NCBI GenBank assembly: GCA_900551445.1
Contig: URWA01000013.1
Span: 17,876-81,875 of the forward strand
Length of the DNA stretch: 64,000 nt
From: an uncultured Bacteroides sp.
GTDB taxonomy: Bacteria; Bacteroidota; Bacteroidia; Bacteroidales; Bacteroidaceae
Direction of reading: 5' to 3'
The notes below the pieces were generated by a model, which ran no database searches, was not told where the DNA came from, and worked only from the letters and a program-made list of their open reading frames with translations. Each line of letters opens with the position of its first letter. Position 1 is the stretch's first letter. The position numbers were made by a program, and so were the translations under genes. Below, piece after piece: positions 17,201-24,682 of the stretch.

Positions 17201-18577
17201 GCGTTTCTGTATGAAATCTATCTGACATTCAAGGATGCGGCAGAGTCGAAGAACATGGAATTTCGCTTTATCCCTTCCTGCCAGTCTTATCGGATGTTCA
17301 TTGATAAAGGAAATGTGGATAAGGTAGTGTATAATATCCTGTCGAATGCCTTCAAATACACTCCTTCCAAAGGGAAAATAGAATTTGTGGTGAACGTGGA
17401 TGAGGCTGCCGGTAAGTTGAAAATGAGCGTTTCAGATACGGGTGTGGGCATTCCGAAGGAAAAACGAGGAGAGTTGTTCAAGCGGTTTATGCAAAGCAAT
17501 TTCTCCGGCGACAGTGTGGGAGTGGGTCTGCATCTGACACATGAACTGGTCAATGTACATAAAGGTACGATTGAATATGAAGAAAATCCGGGTGGAGGAT
17601 CTATTTTTATCGTCACTCTGCCTACAGATAAGTCAGTATATGAAGAAAAAGACTTTCTGGTACCGAACAATGTGTTGCTTCGGGAGGAAGAAAAGGCCGA
17701 GAAACATTTGGCCGACGTGGTATTGAAAGATGAAGAAGTGACAGATGAGTTCCTTCCGGTAAATCCGTTGAATAAATATAAGGTCTTGATTGTGGAAGAC
17801 GACAATGATGTGCGGGAGTTCCTCAAAGAGGAGATGAGCGTATATTTTGAAGTGGTCACGGAGGCGGATGGAGATGCCGGATTGGAACGGGCCCGTCATT
17901 ATGACGCGGATTTGATTATCAGTGATGTGATGATGCCTGGATGCTCGGGATTTGAACTCACCCGGAAATTGAAGAATGATTTTAATACCAGTCATATTCC
18001 GGTCATTCTATTGACCGCCATGACCTCAGTCGAGAATCATGTGAAGGGCGTTGAATGTGGGGCAGACGCTTATATTACGAAGCCTTTCAGTCCCCGGTTG
18101 TTGTTGGCGCGGGCATTCAAGCTGATTGAGCAGCGTGAAAAGTTGAAAGAAAAATTCTCTCATGACCCCAATCAGGTGCGTCCGGCTCTTTGTTCTTCGG
18201 ATAAGGATAAACTCTTTGTAGAAAAGATGGGTCGTATTATGGAGACTCAGTTGGGCAATTCACAGTTTACAGTGGATGAATTTGCGTCCATGATGGGAGT
18301 CGGACGGTCTATCTTCTATCGTAAAGTGAGAGGAGTGACCGGATACTCACCTAATGAATACATTCGGATTATGCGAATGAAAAAGGCTGCCGAATTGCTT
18401 TCTTCTCCTGAAAATCTGACTGTGGCTGAAGTGTCATATCAGGTGGGGATTAATGATCCTTTCTATTTTAGCAAGTGCTTTAAACTGCAGTTTGGAGTAA
18501 CGCCTTCGGTATATCAGAAGGGGGGACGAGCCGATACGGAGAAAGAGAAACATGAGTCTGCCGGTGAGGAGGAATAA
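14267..18577 (+). CDS. Hybrid two-component system sensor-regulator (HTCS)
   Basis: Encodes 1436 residues in a single chain. In order: a signal peptide (1-20); a periplasmic sensor of two beta-propellers built from Reg_prop repeats (about 25-730, for example GFIWMGTLNGLSRFDG and NRIWVGTFGGGLDL); a Y_Y_Y domain (about 745-850); one transmembrane segment (about 865-885, PWAYILYIIVLSALLYTVF); a histidine kinase with phospho-acceptor His911 (SHEFRTPL) and an HATPase domain (NILSNAFKYTPS, DTGVGIP); a receiver domain with Asp1220 in SDVMMPG; and an AraC-type HTH at the C-terminus. Known HTCS proteins bind oligosaccharides in the periplasm and activate nearby polysaccharide genes. The position next to GH28, CE12 and rhaM implies a rhamnogalacturonan-derived signal. 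Confidence 0.96.
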   Translation: MNRLFFLLLFIISFVGGTHAAVDLRATRFTTTSGLGNNSVRYMYQDSKGFIWMGTLNGLSRFDGTSFVTFRPRKGNRPSLPDHRVQEIVEDQNCFLWIKMTGEQVGCYDLKKDRFVDFTGCGEYLRHYWNVYFVNQNEAWVTGEREGCRLIRYQEDRTFTSIAFDTRNGLSSNVINDLKVGAEGYVWIATGKGLYCWNGKKLHALDRKLKFREIAVYDKMTYFLTDGGQIFCYGKDQILKKVVSIPNSFVFCDELVRGKEWLIFSEEQTWSFHFDTETLTLAEGALQIKRAQVIKDNLGEHWVYGNNGVLTWIDSRTGKVTPFLLMPEEKRNYVDRERYYVVHDSRGIIWIGTYGNGLFVYDVANGQMKHIVANSDNMQTLIGSDFLQCVMEDHSGNIWVSSEYTGVSRLEVLNEGTLRILPAGEGKFDRSNTVRTLYRDSSGNIILSTRDGKMYEYDSYLNNKKEEMAYGSNIYAVAEDTNGVRWYASRTKGLIVGNRVYMHNPLDSSSLSTNQVFCLLKDHKNRIWVGTFGGGLDLAIPGKDGYRFRHFLTSTYGQRQVRVIFEDDNHWIWVGTSEGVYVFDPDALLKNPKAYYSYTFDNGMLRSNEIRSITSDGKGHILIAESGSGFSVCALPAKKEVYQHLQFEHFGTEDGLVNGMVQTFVSDKNGKVWITTEYGVSCFDISRKTFENYFFSTNMLGNVYAENCGLRLNDGRIALGTNYGLTVIDPSRVKHPESKTKVTFTDLRLNGISVSPDEPDSPLDMSLAYASEVNLRYNQNSFVVEFSTFDYLGAGGSKFSYMLENYDKTWSVPSSLNFAAYKNLSPGTYYLHVKASDASGLWGAEESVLKIVVRPPFWKTPWAYILYIIVLSALLYTVFRIIRNMNTLRNKVKVEEQLTEYKLVFFTNISHEFRTPLTLIQGALEKIHRLKVPKDMAYSLKIMDKSTERMLRLINQLLEFRKMQNNKLALSLEETDVIAFLYEIYLTFKDAAESKNMEFRFIPSCQSYRMFIDKGNVDKVVYNILSNAFKYTPSKGKIEFVVNVDEAAGKLKMSVSDTGVGIPKEKRGELFKRFMQSNFSGDSVGVGLHLTHELVNVHKGTIEYEENPGGGSIFIVTLPTDKSVYEEKDFLVPNNVLLREEEKAEKHLADVVLKDEEVTDEFLPVNPLNKYKVLIVEDDNDVREFLKEEMSVYFEVVTEADGDAGLERARHYDADLIISDVMMPGCSGFELTRKLKNDFNTSHIPVILLTAMTSVENHVKGVECGADAYITKPFSPRLLLARAFKLIEQREKLKEKFSHDPNQVRPALCSSDKDKLFVEKMGRIMETQLGNSQFTVDEFASMMGVGRSIFYRKVRGVTGYSPNEYIRIMRMKKAAELLSSPENLTVAEVSYQVGINDPFYFSKCFKLQFGVTPSVYQKGGRADTEKEKHESAGEEE

Positions 18578-18721
18578 GAGGATGAAATGTGGAGAAAAAC
18601 TGGTGGAGGCAGAAAGAAAACTGTAAGATAAACAGGTGAAGAACTGCTCGTTTTTCTATAAAATAAGTGTTGAAATTCAAGTAAAAGTAATAAATATAGA
18701 AGTTGTATAAGGAAAAAGTAT

Positions 18722-18729
18722 TACCTTTG
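18722..18729 (+). promoter_or_regulatory. -7 box of the lrp-like gene
   Basis: TACCTTTG, exact TAnnTTTG, 22 nt before the ATG; a GTTG 16 nt upstream is a weak -33 candidate. Confidence 0.45.
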
Positions 18730-18751
18730 CATGAATACAAAAACATAGAAG

Positions 18752-19231
18752 ATGGGACATCATCAATTAGACACCTTAGACGAACAGATTCTGCGCATGA
18801 TCGCAGGCAACGCACGTATTCCTTTTTTGGAAGTGGCACGCGCGTGTAATGTATCGGGAGCCGCTATTCATCAGCGAATTCAAAAGTTGACGAACCTGGG
18901 AATTCTGAAAGGTTCAGAATTTATCATTGATCCGGAAAAGATAGGCTATGAAACTTGTGCCTACATCGGTTTGTATTTAAAAGACCCGGAGCAGTTTGAC
19001 TCGGTCACGGAGGCATTGAAGCATATTCCGGAAGTAGTGGAATGTCATTTTACCACCGGGCAGTATGACTTGTTTATCAAAATCTATGCGAAAAACAATC
19101 ATCACCTGCTGGAAATCATTCATGACAAACTTCAGCCGTTGGGTCTGTCACGTTCGGAAACAATTATTTCTTTCCGTGAAGCCATCAAACGCCAGATGCC
19201 GATAATGGACCTGGCGAATGACGATGATTGA
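18752..19231 (+). CDS. Lrp/AsnC family transcriptional regulator
   Basis: Encodes 159 residues. An N-terminal winged HTH (about 5-55: LDEQILRMIAGNARIPFLEVARACNVSGAAIHQRIQKLTNLGIL) is followed by the RAM/AsnC ligand-binding domain (about 68-145: CAYIGLYLKDPEQF, EVVECHFTTGQYDLFIKI). Such proteins form octamers or dimers of dimers and respond to amino acids. It stands alone: the HTCS gene is upstream and folA converges from downstream, ending 10 nt after it. Targets cannot be inferred from position. Confidence 0.92.
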   Translation: MGHHQLDTLDEQILRMIAGNARIPFLEVARACNVSGAAIHQRIQKLTNLGILKGSEFIIDPEKIGYETCAYIGLYLKDPEQFDSVTEALKHIPEVVECHFTTGQYDLFIKIYAKNNHHLLEIIHDKLQPLGLSRSETIISFREAIKRQMPIMDLANDDD

Positions 19232-19241
19232 TGCGTGACGC

Positions 19242-19736
19242 TTATTTTTGTGTACGTTCGTAGTCAACGAAACTATAGGAGTAGAGGTGCTTTTCGTCTG
19301 TCGGATGGCATTCTCTACTTTTTTCTTGCCATACATGGCGGTCTATCTCCGGAAAGAAAGTGTCGGCGGGCACTTGGTCGTCTTCCACTTCTGTCAGATA
19401 AAGGCGGTCGGCCAGTGGGAGGGCTTCCGTGTAGAGCATGGCTCCTCCGATGATGAAGACTTCTTCTTCCTCTTTGCAGGATTTCAAGGCTTCTTCCAGC
19501 GTGTGGAAACATTCCGCTCCTTCAAAATGCAAATCCTTTCTGCTCAGCACAACGTTTCTCCGGTTAGGCAGGGCGCCTTTGGGGAGGGATTCAAAGGTAT
19601 GCCGTCCCATCAGAATGGTATGGCCTGTGGTGAGTGACTTGAAGCGTTTCAAGTCATTGGGCAGCCAGTAAAGCAACTTGTTCTGGTAGCCGATACCTCG
19701 TTTCTGGTTGATGGCGGCGATGATGGATAAGGTCAT
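19242..19736 (-). CDS. folA: Dihydrofolate reductase
   Basis: Reduces dihydrofolate to tetrahydrofolate with NADPH. The 164 residues include the N-terminal LSIIAAINQKRGIGYQNKLLYWLPNDLKRFKSLT, where the active-site acidic residue is Asp in PNDLKRFK, then TILMGRHTFESLP, and the NADPH-binding EVFIIGGAMLYTEAL. It lies 21 nt downstream of thyA, the enzyme that produces dihydrofolate, so the two form an operon of the thymidylate cycle. Confidence 0.96.
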   Translation of the reverse strand: MTLSIIAAINQKRGIGYQNKLLYWLPNDLKRFKSLTTGHTILMGRHTFESLPKGALPNRRNVVLSRKDLHFEGAECFHTLEEALKSCKEEEEVFIIGGAMLYTEALPLADRLYLTEVEDDQVPADTFFPEIDRHVWQEKSRECHPTDEKHLYSYSFVDYERTQK

Positions 19737-19757
19737 ATTTTTGCTCTTTATGATTGG

Positions 19758-20552
19758 TTATACAGATACTTTTCCGGCAATATGTGGCCACGGGTCGTAG
19801 TTCTCCAGTTGGAAATCTTCGTACTGGAAGCTGAAGATATCTTTTACGTCCGGATTGATTTTCATGGTGGGTAGCGGACGAGGAGTACGTGTCAGCTGGA
19901 GGTCCACCTGTTCCAGATGGTTCAAGTAGATGTGGGCATCTCCGAGCGTATGGATGAAATCACCCGCTTTCAGTCCGGTCACCTGTGCCATCATCTGCAG
20001 CAGCAGGGCATAGGAGGCGATATTGAACGGTACGCCCAGGAAGGTGTCTGCGCTGCGCTGGTACATTTGCAGGCTCAGTCGGCCGTTGGCTACATAGAAC
20101 TGGAAAAACGCATGGCACGGAGGAAGGTTCATGTGGTTCAAGTCGCCCACGTTCCAGGCACTGACGATGATGCGCCGGGAGTCGGGATTATGCTTGATGG
20201 TTTCCACGGCTTCCGAAATCTGGTCGATGAATGTACCGTCGTAGCCGGGCCAGGAGCGCCACTGGTAGCCGTAGATATGGCCTAAATCGCCGTTCTCATC
20301 GGCCCATTCGTTCCAGATTCTGACGCCATGTTCTTGCAGGTATTTCACGTTGGTATCTCCCTTGAGAAACCACAATAGTTCGTAAATGATGGATTTCAGG
20401 TGAAGTTTTTTGGTTGTGACGAGCGGAAAGCCGTCTTCCAGGTTGAAGCGCATCTGGTGGCCGAACACGCTGAGGGTGCCGGTGCCGGTACGGTCGTCTT
20501 TGCGTACGCCTTCCGTACGGATGCGGTGCAACAAGTCAAGATATTGTTTCAT
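19758..20552 (-). CDS. thyA: Thymidylate synthase
   Basis: Methylates dUMP to dTMP using methylene-tetrahydrofolate. The start at the ATG complementary to 20550-20552 ([15 protein letters not shown]) gives 264 residues, the same length as E. coli ThyA; an upstream in-frame ATG adds eight residues with no family match. Key sites: the catalytic Cys in [14 protein letters not shown], the [13 protein letters not shown] phosphate/dUMP site, and the C-terminal IAGKVSV. The promoter overlaps that of the divergent rsmF-like gene. Confidence 0.96.
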   Translation of the reverse strand: MKQYLDLLHRIRTEGVRKDDRTGTGTLSVFGHQMRFNLEDGFPLVTTKKLHLKSIIYELLWFLKGDTNVKYLQEHGVRIWNEWADENGDLGHIYGYQWRSWPGYDGTFIDQISEAVETIKHNPDSRRIIVSAWNVGDLNHMNLPPCHAFFQFYVANGRLSLQMYQRSADTFLGVPFNIASYALLLQMMAQVTGLKAGDFIHTLGDAHIYLNHLEQVDLQLTRTPRPLPTMKINPDVKDIFSFQYEDFQLENYDPWPHIAGKVSV

Positions 20553-20569
20553 GATTGGATTTTTTTGTT

Positions 20570-20601
20570 TTTGCAAAGGTAGCTAATTTTTTTTATTTTT
20601 G
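20570..20601 (+). promoter_or_regulatory. Promoter of the rsmF-like gene, overlapping the thyA promoter
   Basis: TTTG (20570-20573), a 20-nt spacer and TATTTTTG (20594-20601) form an exact promoter, 29 nt before the rsmF-like ATG. The spacer contains CAAAGGTA (20574-20581), which on the minus strand is TACCTTTG, the likely thyA -7 box. The two polymerases would compete for this DNA. Confidence 0.7.
20574..20581 (-). promoter_or_regulatory. -7 box of thyA
   Basis: TACCTTTG on the minus strand, exact TAnnTTTG, 21 nt before the thyA start codon. It lies inside the spacer of the opposite promoter. Confidence 0.55.
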
Positions 20602-20630
20602 CCGGCGTAACATAATTGCTTAGCGTCATC

Positions 20631-22043
20631 ATGAATTTACCCTCTGATTTTGTCACTCGCACACGTCGGCTGATGGGGGATGCCGACTTTTCCGCATTGG
20701 CGGAAGCCTTGGAAAAAGAAACTCCGGTCAGCATCCGTATCAATCAGAATAAATGTACCTCTGTCCCAGTGGACGGTACGCCTGTGCCTTGGTGTCCGGA
20801 AGGCTATTACTTGTCCGGTCGTCCGTCGTTCACGTTCGACCCGTGGTTTCATGCCGGATGTTATTATGTACAGGAGGCATCGTCCATGTTTCTGGCCCAG
20901 GCACTCCGGCAATATGTGCAGGAACCGGCCGTGATGCTCGACTTGTGTGCGGCTCCCGGAGGAAAATCCACGTTGGCCCGGTCGGTATTGCCCGAAGGTA
21001 GTCTGCTGGTAGCCAATGAAGTGATGCGCAACCGTTCGCAGGTATTGGCGGAGAATCTGGTCAAATGGGGAAATCCGGAAGTGGTGGTCACGAACAATGA
21101 CCCGGCAGATTTTACGGAACTGGGCCCTCTCTTCGACGTGATTCTGACCGATGTGCCCTGTTCGGGAGAAGGAATGTTCCGCAAGGATGAAGTGGCGGTG
21201 CAGGAATGGAGCATCGCCAATGTGGATACGTGCTGGCAGCGGCAGCGTCGGATTTTGCGTGATATATGGCCTTGCCTGAAAACCGGGGGCCTGCTGGTGT
21301 ACAGTACCTGCACGTACAACCGGGAAGAGAATGAAGACAATGTGGCTTGGATTGCAAAAGAGTTAGGCGCAGAGGTGTTGCCTCTTGAGGTAAGGCCGGA
21401 ATGGCATATCACCGGCAACCTGACCGAGCATACATTCCCGGTTTATCGTTTTTTGCCGCATAAGACAACGGGAGAAGGACTGTTTCTGGCTGTCTTGCGG
21501 AAAACGTCGGATGAAGACCGGGAATGTGCGCGGGTGAAGCCGGCGGGCAAGTCTCCCAAAAAAGGAAAAGGAGGGAAAACACCTGTATTGCAGGTGCCGC
21601 GAGAGATGCAGGCTTGGATATATGGAGCGGAAGATTATGAATTCAAGGTGGAAGAGATGGAAGCAGTGGCTTTTCCCATGGTCCATAAAGATCTTTATGA
21701 GTTGCTGAAAAGTCGGCTTAAAGTGTTGCATGCCGGTGTCACGTTGGGAGAATGGAAAGGGAAGGACTGGCAGCCTTCGCACACATTGGCCATGAGTACG
21801 GCATTTCGGAAAGAAGCTTTTCCAACGGCGGAACTGACTTATGAACAGGCTGTGGCTTATTTGCGGAAAGAGGCGGTGACACTTTCGCCGGAGGTGCCGA
21901 AAGGATATGTGGTGCTGACTTATCGCGGACAGGTACTGGGTTTTGCCAAAAATATCGGCAACCGGGCCAATAATCTGTATCCGCAGGAATGGAGAATCCG
22001 GAGTGGATATTTGCCGGAAGTCCTCCCCGATTTATTTGTCTGA
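20631..22043 (+). CDS. RsmF/NOL1-NOP2-Sun family rRNA (cytosine-C5) methyltransferase
   Basis: Encodes 470 residues from the ATG at 20631 (MNLPSDFVTRTRRLMGD). The SAM-dependent RNA m5C methyltransferase domain shows MLDLCAAPGGKSTLA (SAM loop), ILTDVPCSGEGMFRK and YSTCTYNREENEDN, whose two cysteines are the catalytic pair of this family. The C-terminal part (about 300-470) is a PUA-like/RNA-binding extension as in RsmF (YebU), which methylates C1407 of 16S rRNA. The length and extension favour RsmF over RsmB, but the exact target base is inferred. Confidence 0.88.
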   Translation: MNLPSDFVTRTRRLMGDADFSALAEALEKETPVSIRINQNKCTSVPVDGTPVPWCPEGYYLSGRPSFTFDPWFHAGCYYVQEASSMFLAQALRQYVQEPAVMLDLCAAPGGKSTLARSVLPEGSLLVANEVMRNRSQVLAENLVKWGNPEVVVTNNDPADFTELGPLFDVILTDVPCSGEGMFRKDEVAVQEWSIANVDTCWQRQRRILRDIWPCLKTGGLLVYSTCTYNREENEDNVAWIAKELGAEVLPLEVRPEWHITGNLTEHTFPVYRFLPHKTTGEGLFLAVLRKTSDEDRECARVKPAGKSPKKGKGGKTPVLQVPREMQAWIYGAEDYEFKVEEMEAVAFPMVHKDLYELLKSRLKVLHAGVTLGEWKGKDWQPSHTLAMSTAFRKEAFPTAELTYEQAVAYLRKEAVTLSPEVPKGYVVLTYRGQVLGFAKNIGNRANNLYPQEWRIRSGYLPEVLPDLFV

Positions 22044-22044
22044 A

Positions 22045-22170
22045 AAACGCCTTTGCGTTTGGTCTGAAACGCAAGTACGTTTTAAACCAAACGCCTAAGC
22101 GTTTTAAGTAAAACGTAAAGGCGTTTGGATGAAAACGCTTAGACGTTTTTCCTGAAACGTAAAGGCGTTT
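22045..22170. repeat. Array of six 16-bp palindromes at exact 22-bp spacing
   Basis: Units of the form AAACGYnnnnRCGTTT start at 22045, 22067, 22089, 22111, 22133 and 22155, exactly 22 bp apart, separated by 6-bp spacers of unrelated sequence. Outer arms are near-identical; the four central bases vary (CTTT, AAGT, CTAA, AAAG, TTAG, AAAG). Units 1 and 6 are reverse complements at 15 of 16 positions, and so are units 3 and 5. The array fills the gap between the convergent rsmF-like and tolC-like genes. It could act as a bidirectional terminator or as a multi-site protein-binding platform; neither is shown. Confidence 0.9.
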
Positions 22171-22207
22171 TTGTATGGTTCTGTAACTGCTTGAAAATCA
22201 GTGTGCA

Positions 22208-23545
22208 CTATTTCTCTAAAGTGAGCGGAATACCTTGATAGAAGTCCAGGATTTTGGCACGGAACAGATAGTCGTATTTTGCCTGCACACAGTCGGACAC
22301 GGCTTTCATCCAGTTGGTGCGGGCTTCGTTGTATTCCGTGGCATTGGCTTTTCCGTTGGCATATTTTTCTTTCATGAGCTTGAAGGAAGCTTCTGCTGCT
22401 TCATCGGCTACCTGACTGCTCTGGTATTTGCTCTCCGCATTGACGGCATTGTAATAGGCTTGCTGTATCTCCTTGTAGAGTGTCTTTTTGCTTTCCTCCA
22501 GTTGCCAGTTCAGGGTGGTTTGTTCCAGACGTGCCGTGCGGACCCGGTTACGGGTACTCAGCCGGTTGAAGATGGGGATGCTCAGTGAAAGTCCCACGTA
22601 TTGGCTGAAGTTGTCCTTCAGCTGTGAATGGAAACTGGCATTCTCCCGGCCCGACATTTTGTAGTAGCTGGTACCCAGACCGGCACCGAAACTGAGTTGG
22701 GGATAATAGGCACTTTGGGCAATGCGGATGCTGCGGGCCGCACCTTGCAAGCGATACTGTGCCGCCTTGATAGAAGGCTTGATGAGCAGCGCTTGGTTAT
22801 AGATGTCGGTCGGTGAGGTCAGCGTGCCGAACAGTTGTTCGGGCTGGATGTCGGGACTGACAATCTGAAAATTATCCGGCGAAGGAAGTTCGAGCAGTTG
22901 GCTGAGGTCGAGCAGGGACAAGCGATAGTCGTTCTCGGTCTGCACCAGTGAAAGCTGGTCTTGTGCCACGCGCGACTTGGCTTCGTACAATTCTGCTTCC
23001 GAGGCTTTCCCGTTTTGGAAATAGGCTTCTTTCTGGGTCAGCATTTCTTGGCTTAGTTCCACTTGCTGTCGGGCTATTTTCACCAGTTCCTCGTTGAAGA
23101 GCACTTGCAGGTAGGCTGAGGTCACCTGGATGCTGATATCCTCTTTGGCCTTGTTCAAGTCTTCCGTGGCTGCTTGGAGGTTTAACTTGGAGAGTGCGAT
23201 ATTGTTCGGAATCTGCATGCCGGTGAACAAGGGGACACTGGTACTCAGGTTGAAGCCCGTGTTCTGGGTGTTGATACTCTGGTAGGTGTTATTGGCCTGG
23301 AGGCTTCGTCCGAAGTTGAACGAGTGGGACGCACTACCGTTCAGGTCGGGCAGACGGCTCCATTTGGCGGTGTTCAGTTCCACTTCACTTTTGTCGCGGG
23401 CGGCTTCCTGCTGCTTGACGGTCAGGTTGTGGGCGATGGCATACTCGATGCAGCGGGTCAAGTCCCATGCTTCCTCTGCTTGGCTGGCACCTGTGGCCAG
23501 CAGGCCGAAACTGAGTACGGCCAATTGTTTCAAGTGGATTCTCAT
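22208..23545 (-). CDS. TolC-family outer-membrane efflux protein
   Basis: Encodes 445 residues with a signal peptide (MRIHLKQLAVLSFGLLATGASQA). It has two OEP repeats of long alpha-helices (for example NLTVKQQEAARDKSEVELNTAKWSRLPDL and LQVLFNEELVKIARQQVELSQEMLTQKEAYFQNGKASEAELYEAKSRVAQ), with strand regions such as GFNLSTSVPLF and YVGLSLSIPIFN. Such proteins form the trimeric outer-membrane channel of tripartite exporters. It is the last gene of a leftward five-gene operon, 3 nt after the membrane-fusion gene. The palindrome array follows its stop codon. Confidence 0.93.
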   Translation of the reverse strand: MRIHLKQLAVLSFGLLATGASQAEEAWDLTRCIEYAIAHNLTVKQQEAARDKSEVELNTAKWSRLPDLNGSASHSFNFGRSLQANNTYQSINTQNTGFNLSTSVPLFTGMQIPNNIALSKLNLQAATEDLNKAKEDISIQVTSAYLQVLFNEELVKIARQQVELSQEMLTQKEAYFQNGKASEAELYEAKSRVAQDQLSLVQTENDYRLSLLDLSQLLELPSPDNFQIVSPDIQPEQLFGTLTSPTDIYNQALLIKPSIKAAQYRLQGAARSIRIAQSAYYPQLSFGAGLGTSYYKMSGRENASFHSQLKDNFSQYVGLSLSIPIFNRLSTRNRVRTARLEQTTLNWQLEESKKTLYKEIQQAYYNAVNAESKYQSSQVADEAAEASFKLMKEKYANGKANATEYNEARTNWMKAVSDCVQAKYDYLFRAKILDFYQGIPLTLEK

Positions 23546-23548
23546 GGC

Positions 23549-24646
23549 TTACATTTCTTTTTTGAGTCCTCGGATAGCTTCATCGGGTTTCAGCCCGCTC
23601 TTAATCTCTATATTTACTCCATCGCTGATACCGGTCTGCACCTGGCGGCGGATAAATTTCTGTGTAGGTACGCTGTCGGTCAACACATAGACGAAGGTAG
23701 AATCCCCACTGAACTCAATGGCACTTTCCGGTACGGTCAGTGCATGATTGGCCCGCTGGAGTTCGATTTCCGCATTGGCACTGTAGCCGGAACGGATGGT
23801 CACACTGTCGGGCACCGTGATGGCTGCTTTGATTTCAAACTGGTTGGCTCCGTTGTTTTCCACGCTCTTCGGCGAAATGTATTCCAGTACGGCATCGAAT
23901 TTCATGTTCTGCAAAGCTCCCAGTGTGATTTTGACAGGGATGCCTTCGCGGATACGTCCCACTTCCGTTTCGTCCACATTGCCACGGAAGATGAGGTCAC
24001 CCATATCGGCTACGGTGGCGATGGTGGTACCGTCGTTGAACGTGTTGCTCATGATGACGGAGTTACCCACTTTAATAGGCACGTCCAGAATCAGTCCGTC
24101 GATGGTAGAACGAATCAGGGTACTGCTGAAGGAGGCGCTGCTCTTGGTGATTCCTTCTTTTACGATTTGCAGGTTATCCTTGGCTGCCTGCAATTCTTCG
24201 CGGGCTTGTTTGGCGGCAAGCAGCGTTTTTTCATATTCTTCGCTGCTCACCAGCTTGCTTTTATAGAGTTTTTCCATGCGTTCCAAATCCGTTTCGGCTT
24301 GCCTTCCGTTGATTTCGGCCAGACGGACACGGCTTTCGGCCGAATTGAGGGAACCCAATTCGGGAATAACCTTGACTTTGGCGATGATTTCGCCTTTCTT
24401 CACCGTTTGGCCGGCCTCCTTGTACACCTCGGAGATGATACCGGAAATCTGAGGCTTGATTTGTACTTCATCGCGGGGTTCAATCTTTCCAGTGGCTACG
24501 GTAGTTTGCACTAGGTCCGTGGTCTGTGAATGGAGGATTTCGTAAGCCGTATTTTTCGGCTGTGATTTCTGATACAGGAACACGAAAGTCCCGATGAAAA
24601 TCAGTGCAATCAGCACTAACGAGAAAATTTTGATGTACTTCTTCAT
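23549..24646 (-). CDS. MacA-like periplasmic adaptor (membrane-fusion) protein
   Basis: Encodes 365 residues. An N-terminal anchor (about 6-26) precedes a lipoyl-like half (EIAKVKVIPELGSLN, with GIISEVYKEAGQTVKKGEIIAKV), a coiled-coil hairpin (about 105-170), the second lipoyl half (STLIRSTIDGLILDVPIKVGNSV) and beta-barrel/membrane-proximal domains. The protein links the inner-membrane ABC pump to TolC. It sits between the permease genes and the TolC-like gene in the same operon. The exported substrate (drug, peptide or lipoprotein) is unknown. Confidence 0.92.
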   Translation of the reverse strand: MKKYIKIFSLVLIALIFIGTFVFLYQKSQPKNTAYEILHSQTTDLVQTTVATGKIEPRDEVQIKPQISGIISEVYKEAGQTVKKGEIIAKVKVIPELGSLNSAESRVRLAEINGRQAETDLERMEKLYKSKLVSSEEYEKTLLAAKQAREELQAAKDNLQIVKEGITKSSASFSSTLIRSTIDGLILDVPIKVGNSVIMSNTFNDGTTIATVADMGDLIFRGNVDETEVGRIREGIPVKITLGALQNMKFDAVLEYISPKSVENNGANQFEIKAAITVPDSVTIRSGYSANAEIELQRANHALTVPESAIEFSGDSTFVYVLTDSVPTQKFIRRQVQTGISDGVNIEIKSGLKPDEAIRGLKKEM

Positions 24647-24682
24647 ATTGGTTTTGATTTTTTGTTTGTTTTGTGGTTTTAT

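Noticed and set aside
22045..22170. CRISPR-like array
   Set aside because: The repeats are palindromes only 16 bp long with 6-bp gaps; there are no unique 25-40 bp spacers and no cas genes nearby.
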